Source: Fictibacillus solisalsi (GTDB taxonomy: Bacteria > Bacillota > Bacilli > Bacillales > Fictibacillaceae). From it: DNA of 64,000 bases. The notes beneath the pieces are model-generated. The model saw only the letters and a program-made list of their open reading frames with translations. It was not told the origin of the DNA and ran no database searches. Shown here piece after piece: positions 8,767 through 16,008 of this stretch (the stretch's first letter is position 1; each line of letters starts with the position of its first letter). The DNA is taken from NCBI RefSeq assembly GCF_900103485.1, contig NZ_FNHW01000001.1, positions 3,121,057 through 3,185,056 of the forward strand. The letters run 5' to 3'. A program made the position numbers and the translations under genes.

Positions 8767-9710
8767 ACATAGGCTCCTTTCTTTTTCCGGTAATAATCAA
8801 GCGCCTGAATGATGATGGTCACAATCATGGCCAGGAAGAACATGACAAACGCGATGGCACTGGCGTAGCCCATGTTAAAATTCACGAACGCCTGTTTGAA
8901 CATGTACGTTCCGAGAAGCTCCGTACTGTGGTTCGGCCCTCCGCCGGTCATGACGTAGAAAATATCAAACGCCTTCAGCGATCCGACAATCGCGAGGATG
9001 GATGAACTCACAATCGTTGGCATCAAGAGCGGCAAGGTGATGCGAAAAAACTTTGTGAACGCGCTCGCCCCGTCGATCTCCGCCGCTTCATACAGCTCTT
9101 CCGGAATACCGACGATCGCTGCCTTAAAGAGAATCATGTAAAACGGCGAAAACTGCCAGACGATAACGAGTAAAACCGCAAACATGGCCGTGTGGGTCTG
9201 GCTCAGCCATTCCACATTTTCAAAGCCAAACAAACTCACAAGCTGGTTAATGATCCCGTTTAATGGATCGAGCATCAATACCCATAGCAAACCGACTGCC
9301 ACAGTAGATATCAGGAACGGAAAAAAGTAAATTCCGCTGAACAGCCGGATGCCGCGAATCGGTGCCAGGAGCATGAGTGCCATGATCAGACCGAGCGGGA
9401 TCTGCACAAAGATCGACGTCAGGATCACCCACGTGTTGTTCGTAAGCGATGTCCAAAACACGTTGTCACTCAGCAGGTTAATATAGTTCTGCAGGCCAAC
9501 ATACTCACCGGCGCCCACCCCGTCCCACTTGTAAAAGCTGTAGAGCAGCGTCGTAAAGATCGGGTACAGCACATAAAGGATATAAACAATGATGGCCGGG
9601 GCCAGAAATAAGCTGATCGTAATGAATTTGTTCAATGACTTCTTCTTTGGCCGTGTTGCTGTTTGCGCCACGGGTGTTGCCGTTCGTACTCCTTTTAATT
9701 GCGTTTCCAC
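8763..9710 (-). CDS. Carbohydrate ABC transporter permease, MalF type
   Basis: This membrane protein of about 315 residues has an N-terminal cytoplasmic tail, six predicted transmembrane helices and the EAA motif EELYEAAEIDGASAFTKFF. The frame is open to a GTG at 9725, but AGGAGG lies just downstream of that codon, six bases before a second GTG at 9708-9710. I take the second as the start. It pairs with the MalG-type permease and is separated from the binding-protein gene by a stable hairpin. Confidence 0.9.
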   Translation of the reverse strand: METQLKGVRTATPVAQTATRPKKKSLNKFITISLFLAPAIIVYILYVLYPIFTTLLYSFYKWDGVGAGEYVGLQNYINLLSDNVFWTSLTNNTWVILTSIFVQIPLGLIMALMLLAPIRGIRLFSGIYFFPFLISTVAVGLLWVLMLDPLNGIINQLVSLFGFENVEWLSQTHTAMFAVLLVIVWQFSPFYMILFKAAIVGIPEELYEAAEIDGASAFTKFFRITLPLLMPTIVSSSILAIVGSLKAFDIFYVMTGGGPNHSTELLGTYMFKQAFVNFNMGYASAIAFVMFFLAMIVTIIIQALDYYRKKKGAYV

Positions 9711-9740
9711 GTCATCCCTCCTCACGTTTATGAAGGAAGA

Positions 9741-9767
9741 ATCAAAGGGGCTCTTTGCCCCTTTGAT
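9741..9767 (-). terminator. Intercistronic hairpin between binding protein and permease genes
   Basis: A perfect 10-bp stem (ATCAAAGGGG at 9741-9750 with CCCCTTTGAT at 9758-9767) closes a 7-base loop. The downstream T content is low, so it is more likely an mRNA-stabilising or partial-attenuation element. Such an element would favour expression of the binding protein over the permeases, as known for other importer operons. Confidence 0.6.
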
Positions 9768-9777
9768 CCTCCGCCAT

Positions 9778-11073
9778 TTACTCCTTCTTCAGGTCTTGCT
9801 TCGCTTTTTGCTCCATCTTTTTCGCTGCTTCCTGCGGTGTCATGTCGAGACCGAACACCGCTTGTGTAGTGTCTTTATGAAGCTCTGCAAGCTCTGGAGG
9901 AAGGGTCTGGTCGTAAGGCATTTGAAGGTGTGTCGCATTACTTACAGCTTCATAGAAGCGTTTGCCCATTTCATCTTTCGGAGCCACGCCATCCACTGAA
10001 GTTAAGGATCCTGTACGCTCCACATAGGCTTTTGCGGTTTCCGTACTAGTCATCTCTTTGGCAAGCTCAGTGGCCAGCTTCTGGTTTTTGCTGTTTTTCG
10101 CTACAGACCAAACCGGACTTGCAGATGCGCCAAGGTTTGTTTGGTCACCTTTGCCGCCTTTAACAGTCGGGAAGATGAAGAAATCAAGCTTGCTCGCAAA
10201 ATCAGGCGCTTCTTCTTTCATGTTGTTTACAAATGCAAGACTCATATCCATCATAGCGGCTTTGCCCGAATACATGAGCTGGCGACTTTGACCTTCATCA
10301 TAGGGGATGCCGTTAAAGCCAGAGTTAAAGGCTTTCTTCTTCACCATTTCCTGTATCAGCTCTCCTGCCTTCACATACGCAGGATCATCAAAGGTTTTGC
10401 CCGTACGGTGTAACGCACTGTCAAACAAGTCCGTTCCGCCAACACGGCTCGCGAAGTTCATGAAATAATAAGCACCTGGCCATTTCGTCTTGTTAGCCAG
10501 CGCAAGAGGAATAATGTCATTCTTATTCAGTGTATCGTTGACTTTCAGCCACTCATCATAGGTTTTCGGAGGGGTTAACCCGTATTTCTTGAAAATTTCT
10601 TTGTTGTAAAAGATCACGTCGACGGATAAGCCCAGCGGCAATCCGTATATTTTGTTGTCATACGTTGAATTGTCGAGCGCCAATTTGTTGAAATGCTCTT
10701 TATCGGTATCAGCTGTAATATCAAGCACCTTATCCTGGTCCACAAAGTTTTTGAGCCAGCCGCCGCCCCAGCTGGTAAACACGTCAGGCGCACGGTTGCC
10801 GGACATTGCAACAGAAAGCTTTTGCTTGTAAGCGTCGTTCGGAATCGTAAGGAATTTCACCTTTACATCTGGATGCTTTTTCTCAAAGCGTGCAACTGCT
10901 TCCTTATACACTTTCTCTTTTTCACCCGGATCAATCTGCCACAACTCCAGCGTCTTTTTCCCCTTGGAGCCTGAACCATCGGCAGATGATTCCTTCGATC
11001 CGCCGCCATTTAACCCACATGCTGATAACAACAGTGCTGCCACAAGACTTAACATCAACACGACTCTTTTCAC
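9778..11073 (-). CDS. Extracellular sugar-binding lipoprotein (family 1 solute-binding protein)
   Basis: This 431-residue protein starts with a lipoprotein signal peptide whose lipobox is LLSAC (Cys at residue 19), followed by a Gly/Ser/Lys-rich linker. The mature part is a family 1 sugar-binding protein with ELWQIDPGEKE near residue 43 and later SPVWSVAKNS. It would be tethered outside the membrane and deliver a sugar to the two permeases. It lies 33 bases downstream of the isomerase gene. Confidence 0.92.
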   Translation of the reverse strand: MKRVVLMLSLVAALLLSACGLNGGGSKESSADGSGSKGKKTLELWQIDPGEKEKVYKEAVARFEKKHPDVKVKFLTIPNDAYKQKLSVAMSGNRAPDVFTSWGGGWLKNFVDQDKVLDITADTDKEHFNKLALDNSTYDNKIYGLPLGLSVDVIFYNKEIFKKYGLTPPKTYDEWLKVNDTLNKNDIIPLALANKTKWPGAYYFMNFASRVGGTDLFDSALHRTGKTFDDPAYVKAGELIQEMVKKKAFNSGFNGIPYDEGQSRQLMYSGKAAMMDMSLAFVNNMKEEAPDFASKLDFFIFPTVKGGKGDQTNLGASASPVWSVAKNSKNQKLATELAKEMTSTETAKAYVERTGSLTSVDGVAPKDEMGKRFYEAVSNATHLQMPYDQTLPPELAELHKDTTQAVFGLDMTPQEAAKKMEQKAKQDLKKE

Positions 11074-11106
11074 AGCAATCCCCTCTTTTCTTGTTTTTAA
11101 ATAGGT

Positions 11107-11871
11107 TTAAGCCGTTATGTAGTTCTTGGTGAGGTATTGAAAACTGATTTCGATACTTTCAAGCGGTGTGCGGCGGCTTTGGTCCTGTTCGACGACCCAC
11201 CATTCGACCTGGGAAGCATCTCCTTTATTTAAAATCGCAGAAAGATCCACACCGCCGGTGCCAAGCTCCGCAAAGAATTTCTCACCGTCTGTGGTCATGT
11301 CCTTCAAGTGAACAAGCGGTGTGCGTCCTTGATACTTTTCAAGCCACTTCACAGGTTCTTCTCCCGCTTTCGTCAGCCAGTACACATCAAACTCTGCTTT
11401 TACCCAGTCGTGATTGGTTTCCTCGAGCAGCAGTTCAAGCGGCTTACGCCCGTCAGACAACGGCTGAAGTTCAAAATCATGGTTATGGTACGCGAAGGAC
11501 AAGCCTTCCTTGTGACAGGTTTCACCCACAGAATTCAGAATGGAAACCAGCTCGCGATAATCCTGTTCGCTTCTTCGCTCAGGGGGCAGGAACGGACAGA
11601 CAATGTGCTTGTTGCCAATCGCATGCTGATACTCAATAACAGAGCTCAGTTCAGATTCCAATGTCGTCAATGGCACATGGCTGGATGCAGCTTTTAATCC
11701 AAGGTCATCCAGGACCTTCTTCAATTCAGTAGCCTGAAGCCCCCCATATCCGGCAAACTCTACGCCTTCATAGCCGATATCTGCTACCTTTTTCAGCGTT
11801 CCGACAAAATCTTTTTCTGTTTCATTGCGCAGCGAGAACATCTGCAGCGCAACAGGAATGCGTTTGGGCAT
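11107..11871 (-). CDS. Sugar phosphate isomerase/epimerase family protein
   Basis: This 254-residue xylose-isomerase-like TIM-barrel protein opens with RIPVALQMFSLRNE and has YHNHDFEL carrying a metal-ligand His. A VKAEFDVYWLTKAG strand and VHLKDM with its conserved His follow. The frame is open 18 codons further upstream, but AAAGGAGAGG precedes the ATG at 11871, so that start is chosen. It is the first gene of the importer operon and is preceded by two LacI-type operators. Members include inositol-pathway isomerases and 3-keto-glycoside-processing enzymes. The exact reaction is not determined. Confidence 0.88.
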   Translation of the reverse strand: MPKRIPVALQMFSLRNETEKDFVGTLKKVADIGYEGVEFAGYGGLQATELKKVLDDLGLKAASSHVPLTTLESELSSVIEYQHAIGNKHIVCPFLPPERRSEQDYRELVSILNSVGETCHKEGLSFAYHNHDFELQPLSDGRKPLELLLEETNHDWVKAEFDVYWLTKAGEEPVKWLEKYQGRTPLVHLKDMTTDGEKFFAELGTGGVDLSAILNKGDASQVEWWVVEQDQSRRTPLESIEISFQYLTKNYITA

Positions 11872-11910
11872 AACAACCTCTCCTTTTTTATATAGCTCAT
11901 ATTTTATAAA

Positions 11911-11924
11911 TGTAATCGGTTTCA
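11911..11924. promoter_or_regulatory. LacI/CcpA-type operator in front of the isomerase/importer operon
   Basis: TGTAATCGGTTTCA fits the cre consensus TGWAANCGNTNWCA at every position and also resembles the operator at the lacI promoter. On the minus strand it lies just upstream of a TATAAA-like -10 element, 40 bases before the isomerase start codon. The cognate regulator could be the adjacent LacI protein, CcpA or both. Confidence 0.7.
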
Positions 11925-11939
11925 TTTTTCGTTGTTGCT

Positions 11940-11960
11940 AACCCTTATAAATTAAGGGTT
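11940..11960 (-). terminator. Possible terminator or attenuating hairpin after the LacI gene
   Basis: AACCCTTA (11940-11947) and TAAGGGTT (11953-11960) form a perfect 8-bp stem with a five-base loop between the lacI stop and the isomerase start. No T-run follows, so strong termination is doubtful. It may equally be an additional operator. Confidence 0.4.
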
Positions 11961-11975
11961 CATACGTCTGTAAAA

Positions 11976-11989
11976 TGTAACCCATTACA
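11976..11989. promoter_or_regulatory. Second LacI-type operator upstream of the importer operon
   Basis: TGTAACCCATTACA is a palindrome with the same TGTAA/TTACA arms as the lacI-promoter operator. It is centred 65 bp from the 11911-11924 site, a spacing that would allow repression by DNA looping. Confidence 0.6.
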
Positions 11990-11992
11990 TGA

Positions 11993-13003
11993 CTAACTAT
12001 TGTTTTTCCGCTTTGCTCCACAAGACTCTCGAATCACGAGTTCATTTTGCAGCACATATTGCTTTTTGCAGCTGTCATCTCCGTTGATCTGGTGAAGCAA
12101 AATCTCCATCGCCTTGTTCCCCATTTCAAACATCGGCTGGGCAATGGTTGTGATGCCAGGATCATAGATGGCGGAAAGCTTGACGTTATCAAATCCGACT
12201 ACCGCCAAATCTTCCGGTACCGAAAGCCCATGGTCTTTCGCCGCTTTAATAATGCCTGTCGCCATTTCATCGTTGGCCGAAAACACCGCAGTTGGCGGAT
12301 GTTCCAGCGCCAGCAGCTTGGTCATCTGGTTGTACCCTGATTCATGAGTAAAATCGCCCTCCTGAATCAGGATGTTGTCCACATCCAGGTCATTTTGCAA
12401 CAGCGCCTGGCGGTAACCTTTCAGGCGGTCCTGACTGACCAGCAGATGAAGCGGACCGGTGATATGGGCGATCCGGGAGTGCCCCAGCTTGATAAGATGC
12501 TCGGTTGCCGTCCGGCCACTGCTTACATTATCAATGGTAACGGTCGGAATGGGGATCCCTTCGAGATAGTCGGCAGTGAGAACCACAGGATACTGTTTCA
12601 TCACGTCATACAGCACACTTTTGTCCATCCTCGCCGACAGCAGAATCATACCATCCACCTGGCGCTGCTTCAGATGATCAAGGAATTCATACTCCTTTTC
12701 CACCTGCCTGTTCGTGTTGGCGAGCAACACGCGGTACCCGTGCTTCCCGGCTTCATGCTCAATACCGCCAAGAATATGGGAAAACACCGTATTCAGGATG
12801 TTCGGTATGACAACAAGGATGGTGTTGGTTTCACTGCGTCGAAAATGCCGCGCCAAAATATTCGGCTGGTAATTCAGCTGCTCAATAATCGCCAGCACCT
12901 TATCCCGCGTTGTCTTTTTCACCGTTTCCGGATTCCGCAAAACCCGCGAAACCGTCGCTTTAGAAACATTCGCCTTCTCTGCCACATCGCTCATTTTTAC
13001 CAT
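11993..13003 (-). CDS. LacI family transcriptional regulator
   Basis: This 336-residue protein has an N-terminal LacI helix-turn-helix (MSDVAEKANVSKATVSRVLRN, about residues 4-24), a hinge helix near NYQPNILARHFR, and a periplasmic-binding-protein-like sugar domain with the usual PTAVFSANDEMATG and VVGFDNVKLS segments. It starts at an ATG behind a GGGGAT ribosome binding site. The flanking operators indicate that it represses itself and the downstream sugar importer operon until its sugar effector appears. Confidence 0.92.
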   Translation of the reverse strand: MVKMSDVAEKANVSKATVSRVLRNPETVKKTTRDKVLAIIEQLNYQPNILARHFRRSETNTILVVIPNILNTVFSHILGGIEHEAGKHGYRVLLANTNRQVEKEYEFLDHLKQRQVDGMILLSARMDKSVLYDVMKQYPVVLTADYLEGIPIPTVTIDNVSSGRTATEHLIKLGHSRIAHITGPLHLLVSQDRLKGYRQALLQNDLDVDNILIQEGDFTHESGYNQMTKLLALEHPPTAVFSANDEMATGIIKAAKDHGLSVPEDLAVVGFDNVKLSAIYDPGITTIAQPMFEMGNKAMEILLHQINGDDSCKKQYVLQNELVIRESCGAKRKNNS

Positions 13004-13046
13004 TGGTGCATCCCCTATACTCCTGAAATGATTTCTGCTAGTTATA

Positions 13047-13094
13047 AAATGTAATCGGTTACATTTAGTATAACGGAAATTGTCAGAATTGCAA
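13047..13094 (-). promoter_or_regulatory. Autoregulated promoter of the LacI-type regulator
   Basis: On the minus strand TTGCAA (13089-13094) is followed after 16 bases by TATACT (13067-13072), a good sigma-A promoter. Directly downstream lies the perfect palindrome AAATGTAA-TCGG-TTACATTT (13047-13066), covering the expected transcription start. This is the geometry of an autorepressed regulator gene. The core also fits the cre consensus. Confidence 0.8.
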
Positions 13095-13111
13095 GAAAAA
13101 ATTTATAGAAA

Positions 13112-13144
13112 GCAAAAAAATCCAGAATCTAAAACTCTGGATTT
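13112..13144 (-). terminator. Rho-independent terminator of the exopolysaccharide operon
   Basis: On the minus strand the stem AAATCCAGA / TCTGGATTT (right arm 13136-13144, left arm 13118-13126) is followed by seven T residues. The stop codon of the acyltransferase-SinR gene lies inside the hairpin. This marks the 3' end of the EPS transcription unit. Confidence 0.85.
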
Positions 13145-13452
13145 AACGTTTTCTTTCGTTCCCATTCTAAATACTCTTCAAATTGCTCTTTTGTTAACCC
13201 AATTTCTATCGCTTTATTGATGAGGGAAATCCATTCATCATCGATTTGGTCCTGTGTATCTGGATGCATTAGCGCATAGGCAGGGATTTTAAGAGTATGT
13301 GCAATTTTATGCAATATTAAGATAGACGGATTTGATTTGGCATTTTGCTCTATAGAACTTAAATAGGATTTAGCTATGCCAGTTTTCTCTGCTAATTGAT
13401 TAATTGACATTTTACTCTTCATGCGGTATTTTTTCACACGTTCGCCGATCAA
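13129..13452 (-). CDS. Possible nested SinR-like regulator from an internal TTG start
   Basis: Codon 365 of the acyltransferase fusion is TTG (13450-13452), exactly where B. subtilis SinR begins: LIGERVKKYR here against MIGQRIKQYR in SinR. It is preceded by AAGGAAGGTGATGG, a good Shine-Dalgarno sequence about seven bases away. A 107-residue protein translated from it would match SinR (111 aa) over its full length. The alternative ATG at 13468-13470 has no ribosome binding site in front of it. I infer that an independent sinR-like gene was joined in frame to the acyltransferase gene and may keep its own translation start. Confidence 0.55.
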   Translation of the reverse strand: MIGERVKKYRMKSKMSINQLAEKTGIAKSYLSSIEQNAKSNPSILILHKIAHTLKIPAYALMHPDTQDQIDDEWISLINKAIEIGLTKEQFEEYLEWERKKTLNPEF

Positions 13453-14544
13453 ACCATCACCTTCCTTCATTGATGAAAATATTGTATGCATAGAAATCTT
13501 ATATTCTCTTTTTTTGATTTGAGGCCGCGTATTCAGGAATCTCTTAACTTGTCGGATCAGCGGCCTTTCAATAAATAGATAAACCAATAGGCAAGATGCT
13601 ACTGTACAGAAGAGAAGAAGAAGCAAAGATATAAAGTTACCAAAGATATTTGGCACGTTAATAAATATAAACACGTACAAATAGAATTGGATAAATGGCC
13701 CATGGGCAATGTAAATAGAGTAAGAGGCATCTCCTAAAAAAGATAAAAATGCTGGCACCTTAGTTTGTTTCTTTAAATCCACTATCGTGATACCCAGCAT
13801 CATCATAAAAGAAAAGAAGAAATAAAAATAAGGTTCGTAAATGGATACGACATGAAAGAGATTGTTTGACCAAACGAGATAATATCCAGCTAAACCTGAT
13901 AACATCCAAAACAAACCACTACTAAATTTTACATGAAGCACCAAATAAGAGATAAAACAGCCAGCAAGAATCTCTAAATTACTAAAGTTTAATAGAAATG
14001 TATTTTTGCCAGGAATTAAACCCATCTGTGCACTAAGCAAAATTACAGCCCAGCCTGCCAGGATATACTTGAATAGTTTCGGCCATATTAAGAACCCTGC
14101 AAAAACAAGATAAAAAACCATAATATACTGCAGAGACCATGTCACAGTAAGAACAGGGTCAACTGGAAGGAGAAAGAGCGATTTAAAAATGACTGCCATG
14201 TCCCTTTTATGACTCTCATCCTGCATTGGCAGTATAAATAAAATGGCAATGGCTGCAACAGTAAATAAAAAGTACAGTGGATATATCCGCATCCATCGTT
14301 TGACGAGGAATTGCTTTGCTGAGGTTAGGGAACCCGCTTTTGTGCTGTACAAATAAGAGATCATAAAACCAGTTACAACAAAAAAGAAGTCCACGCCCCC
14401 CATACGATTCCATTGGCTGATATGAAACCAGTCATACTGAAATCGTTGGTAAAACATGTGGTTTGCATGGCCCAACATAACAATAATAATTGCGATCGCT
14501 CTAAAGCTTTGGACTAATTGTAATTTATATCTTTCAGCCCCCAT
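13129..14544 (-). CDS. Membrane O-acyltransferase fused in frame to a SinR-like regulator
   Basis: This 471-residue protein has two parts. Residues 1 to about 335 form an acyltransferase-3 (OafA/YrhL) domain with about ten membrane helices and the R-x10-H motif (R15 to H26); this family acylates surface sugars. After a basic linker (about 336-364), residues 365-471 form a complete SinR homologue. It has an XRE-type helix-turn-helix (INQLAEKTGIAKSYLSSIEQN, with the KSYLSSIE recognition helix of SinR) and a C-terminal SinI/SinR dimerisation segment (DDEWISLINKAIEIGLTKEQ). It is the last gene of the EPS operon. The fusion would tether a repressor domain to the membrane. Internal initiation may also yield soluble repressor (next entry). 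A sequencing error that removed a stop codon cannot be excluded from one sequence. Confidence 0.85.
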   Translation of the reverse strand: MGAERYKLQLVQSFRAIAIIIVMLGHANHMFYQRFQYDWFHISQWNRMGGVDFFFVVTGFMISYLYSTKAGSLTSAKQFLVKRWMRIYPLYFLFTVAAIAILFILPMQDESHKRDMAVIFKSLFLLPVDPVLTVTWSLQYIMVFYLVFAGFLIWPKLFKYILAGWAVILLSAQMGLIPGKNTFLLNFSNLEILAGCFISYLVLHVKFSSGLFWMLSGLAGYYLVWSNNLFHVVSIYEPYFYFFFSFMMMLGITIVDLKKQTKVPAFLSFLGDASYSIYIAHGPFIQFYLYVFIFINVPNIFGNFISLLLLLFCTVASCLLVYLFIERPLIRQVKRFLNTRPQIKKREYKISMHTIFSSMKEGDGLIGERVKKYRMKSKMSINQLAEKTGIAKSYLSSIEQNAKSNPSILILHKIAHTLKIPAYALMHPDTQDQIDDEWISLINKAIEIGLTKEQFEEYLEWERKKTLNPEF

Positions 14545-14578
14545 GATTTCTACACCTTCTTCTCCGTTTAACCTACGA

Positions 14579-15940
14579 TCATTTGGTCCCTAACATTCTG
14601 AGCTGGTGTTTAGGCTGTTCAGTCTTTACACCTTGGGCCTGTTCCCGTTGCAGCACTACACGTATGGTTTGAAGCAGGATCTTTATATCCATGGTTAAAG
14701 AATAATTTCGTACATACATAAGATCATAACGGAGTTTATCTTCAACCGTTGTTGTGTAACTTCCCAGGACTTGTGCCAAACCGGTAATCCCCGGTTTAAC
14801 TGTTAATCGATATAAATAATTTGGAACCTGCCGAGTGAACTGGTGAATAAAGAACTCCCGCTCCGGTCTCGGACCGACAATGCTCATCTCCCCTTTTAGA
14901 ACATTAATAATTTGAGGCAGTTCGTCTATTCTTGTTGCACGGAGCAAATGTCCTACCTTGGTAATTCTCGGATCGTGGTCTGTCGCCAGGGTTGGACCTG
15001 TTAGTTTTTCCGCGTCCTGTTTCATACTTCTAAATTTGTAAATATTGTATCGTTGCCCCTTGAATCCTACACGCTCTTGTTTGTAGAATGCCGGACCCTT
15101 GGATGTGACAGGTATTAGAATAAAAAACAACAAGAAGACCGGACTGGTCAGGATAAGAATTGTTAAAGCAACTGCTATATCGAAAATCCTTTTAGCCAAC
15201 TGTGAACTTTTGCTCATCTTGGGTGGTTGAATGGAAAAAACGAGCATATCATCAATCTGCTGAGTTTGAGCAACGGAGAGAAATAGCTCATACATCTCAG
15301 GGACAATCAAAATCTCCTTTCCCTTTTCTGTACATAAACTCATAATGTCATCGGTTGTGGACTTTTCGAGCCCGGTCCCAATCACGACCGAATCAATATG
15401 GCGCAGGTGCTTCTCCAAATTCTCGATATGATCAACTGAAAGATAGCCCGCCAAGTTAAACCATCCCTTAGTATGATTCAGAAATTTATTGGCTAAATGA
15501 ATGCTTTCATTTTCATCCTTAGCAATTATCAACACATTCTTCTTACCAGTTATCAGCAGAGCCATATACCAGACGGAGAGACGAAATGCAGTAATTACAA
15601 TACATTGAACCACAAAGGCAACCAAAAGAAGCTCATGGTTCTGCAAAAAGAGAACACTCTTTTCAAAAGACCCGATTACTTGTAAAAAAACATGAAAAAT
15701 AAAAAGGGAAATCATTAATGGGTACAACAGGTGCTTAATTCTTTTTCTCCTATAATCACTGTACAAATCAAACAAATAAAAGGTTAATATCCCTGCCAGT
15801 GACACAAAGTAAATCAGGAAAGACTCATCAAATCTCGAACCTTGAAGTTTTAGCGTGAAAAGGAAACTTGCATGCATTAAAACAAAATCTCCTAATGTTA
15901 ATGCCCACTTACCCAACCGCCCATTATCGTTTTTTCCCAT
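14579..15940 (-). CDS. Exopolysaccharide priming glycosyl-1-phosphate transferase
   Basis: This 453-residue protein has an N-terminal bundle of about four membrane helices, a nucleotide-binding-like central domain (about 130-230), and a C-terminal bacterial sugar transferase domain (about 250-440). The last carries the signatures YNIYKFRSMKQDAE, RIDELPQIINVLKGEMSIVGPRPE and KPGITGLAQVLG. This is the WbaP/WcaJ/EpsL type, which moves a sugar-1-phosphate from a nucleotide sugar to undecaprenyl phosphate and so starts repeat-unit assembly. A SinR-like operator lies upstream of its start at 15977-15992. Confidence 0.92.
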   Translation of the reverse strand: MGKNDNGRLGKWALTLGDFVLMHASFLFTLKLQGSRFDESFLIYFVSLAGILTFYLFDLYSDYRRKRIKHLLYPLMISLFIFHVFLQVIGSFEKSVLFLQNHELLLVAFVVQCIVITAFRLSVWYMALLITGKKNVLIIAKDENESIHLANKFLNHTKGWFNLAGYLSVDHIENLEKHLRHIDSVVIGTGLEKSTTDDIMSLCTEKGKEILIVPEMYELFLSVAQTQQIDDMLVFSIQPPKMSKSSQLAKRIFDIAVALTILILTSPVFLLFFILIPVTSKGPAFYKQERVGFKGQRYNIYKFRSMKQDAEKLTGPTLATDHDPRITKVGHLLRATRIDELPQIINVLKGEMSIVGPRPEREFFIHQFTRQVPNYLYRLTVKPGITGLAQVLGSYTTTVEDKLRYDLMYVRNYSLTMDIKILLQTIRVVLQREQAQGVKTEQPKHQLRMLGTK

Positions 15941-15976
15941 CTTTACCCGACTCCTTATTATTAACTTATATGAAAT

Positions 15977-15992
15977 GTTCTTAATAAAGAAC
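15977..15992. promoter_or_regulatory. SinR-like palindrome before the priming transferase gene
   Basis: GTTCTTAATAAAGAAC is a 16-bp inverted repeat whose minus-strand half reads GTTCTTT, the SinR half-site (GTTCTYT). It lies between the glycosyltransferase stop (16009) and the sugar transferase start (15940). Confidence 0.6.
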
Positions 15993-16008
15993 GAACTTGC
16001 AAAAAAAT

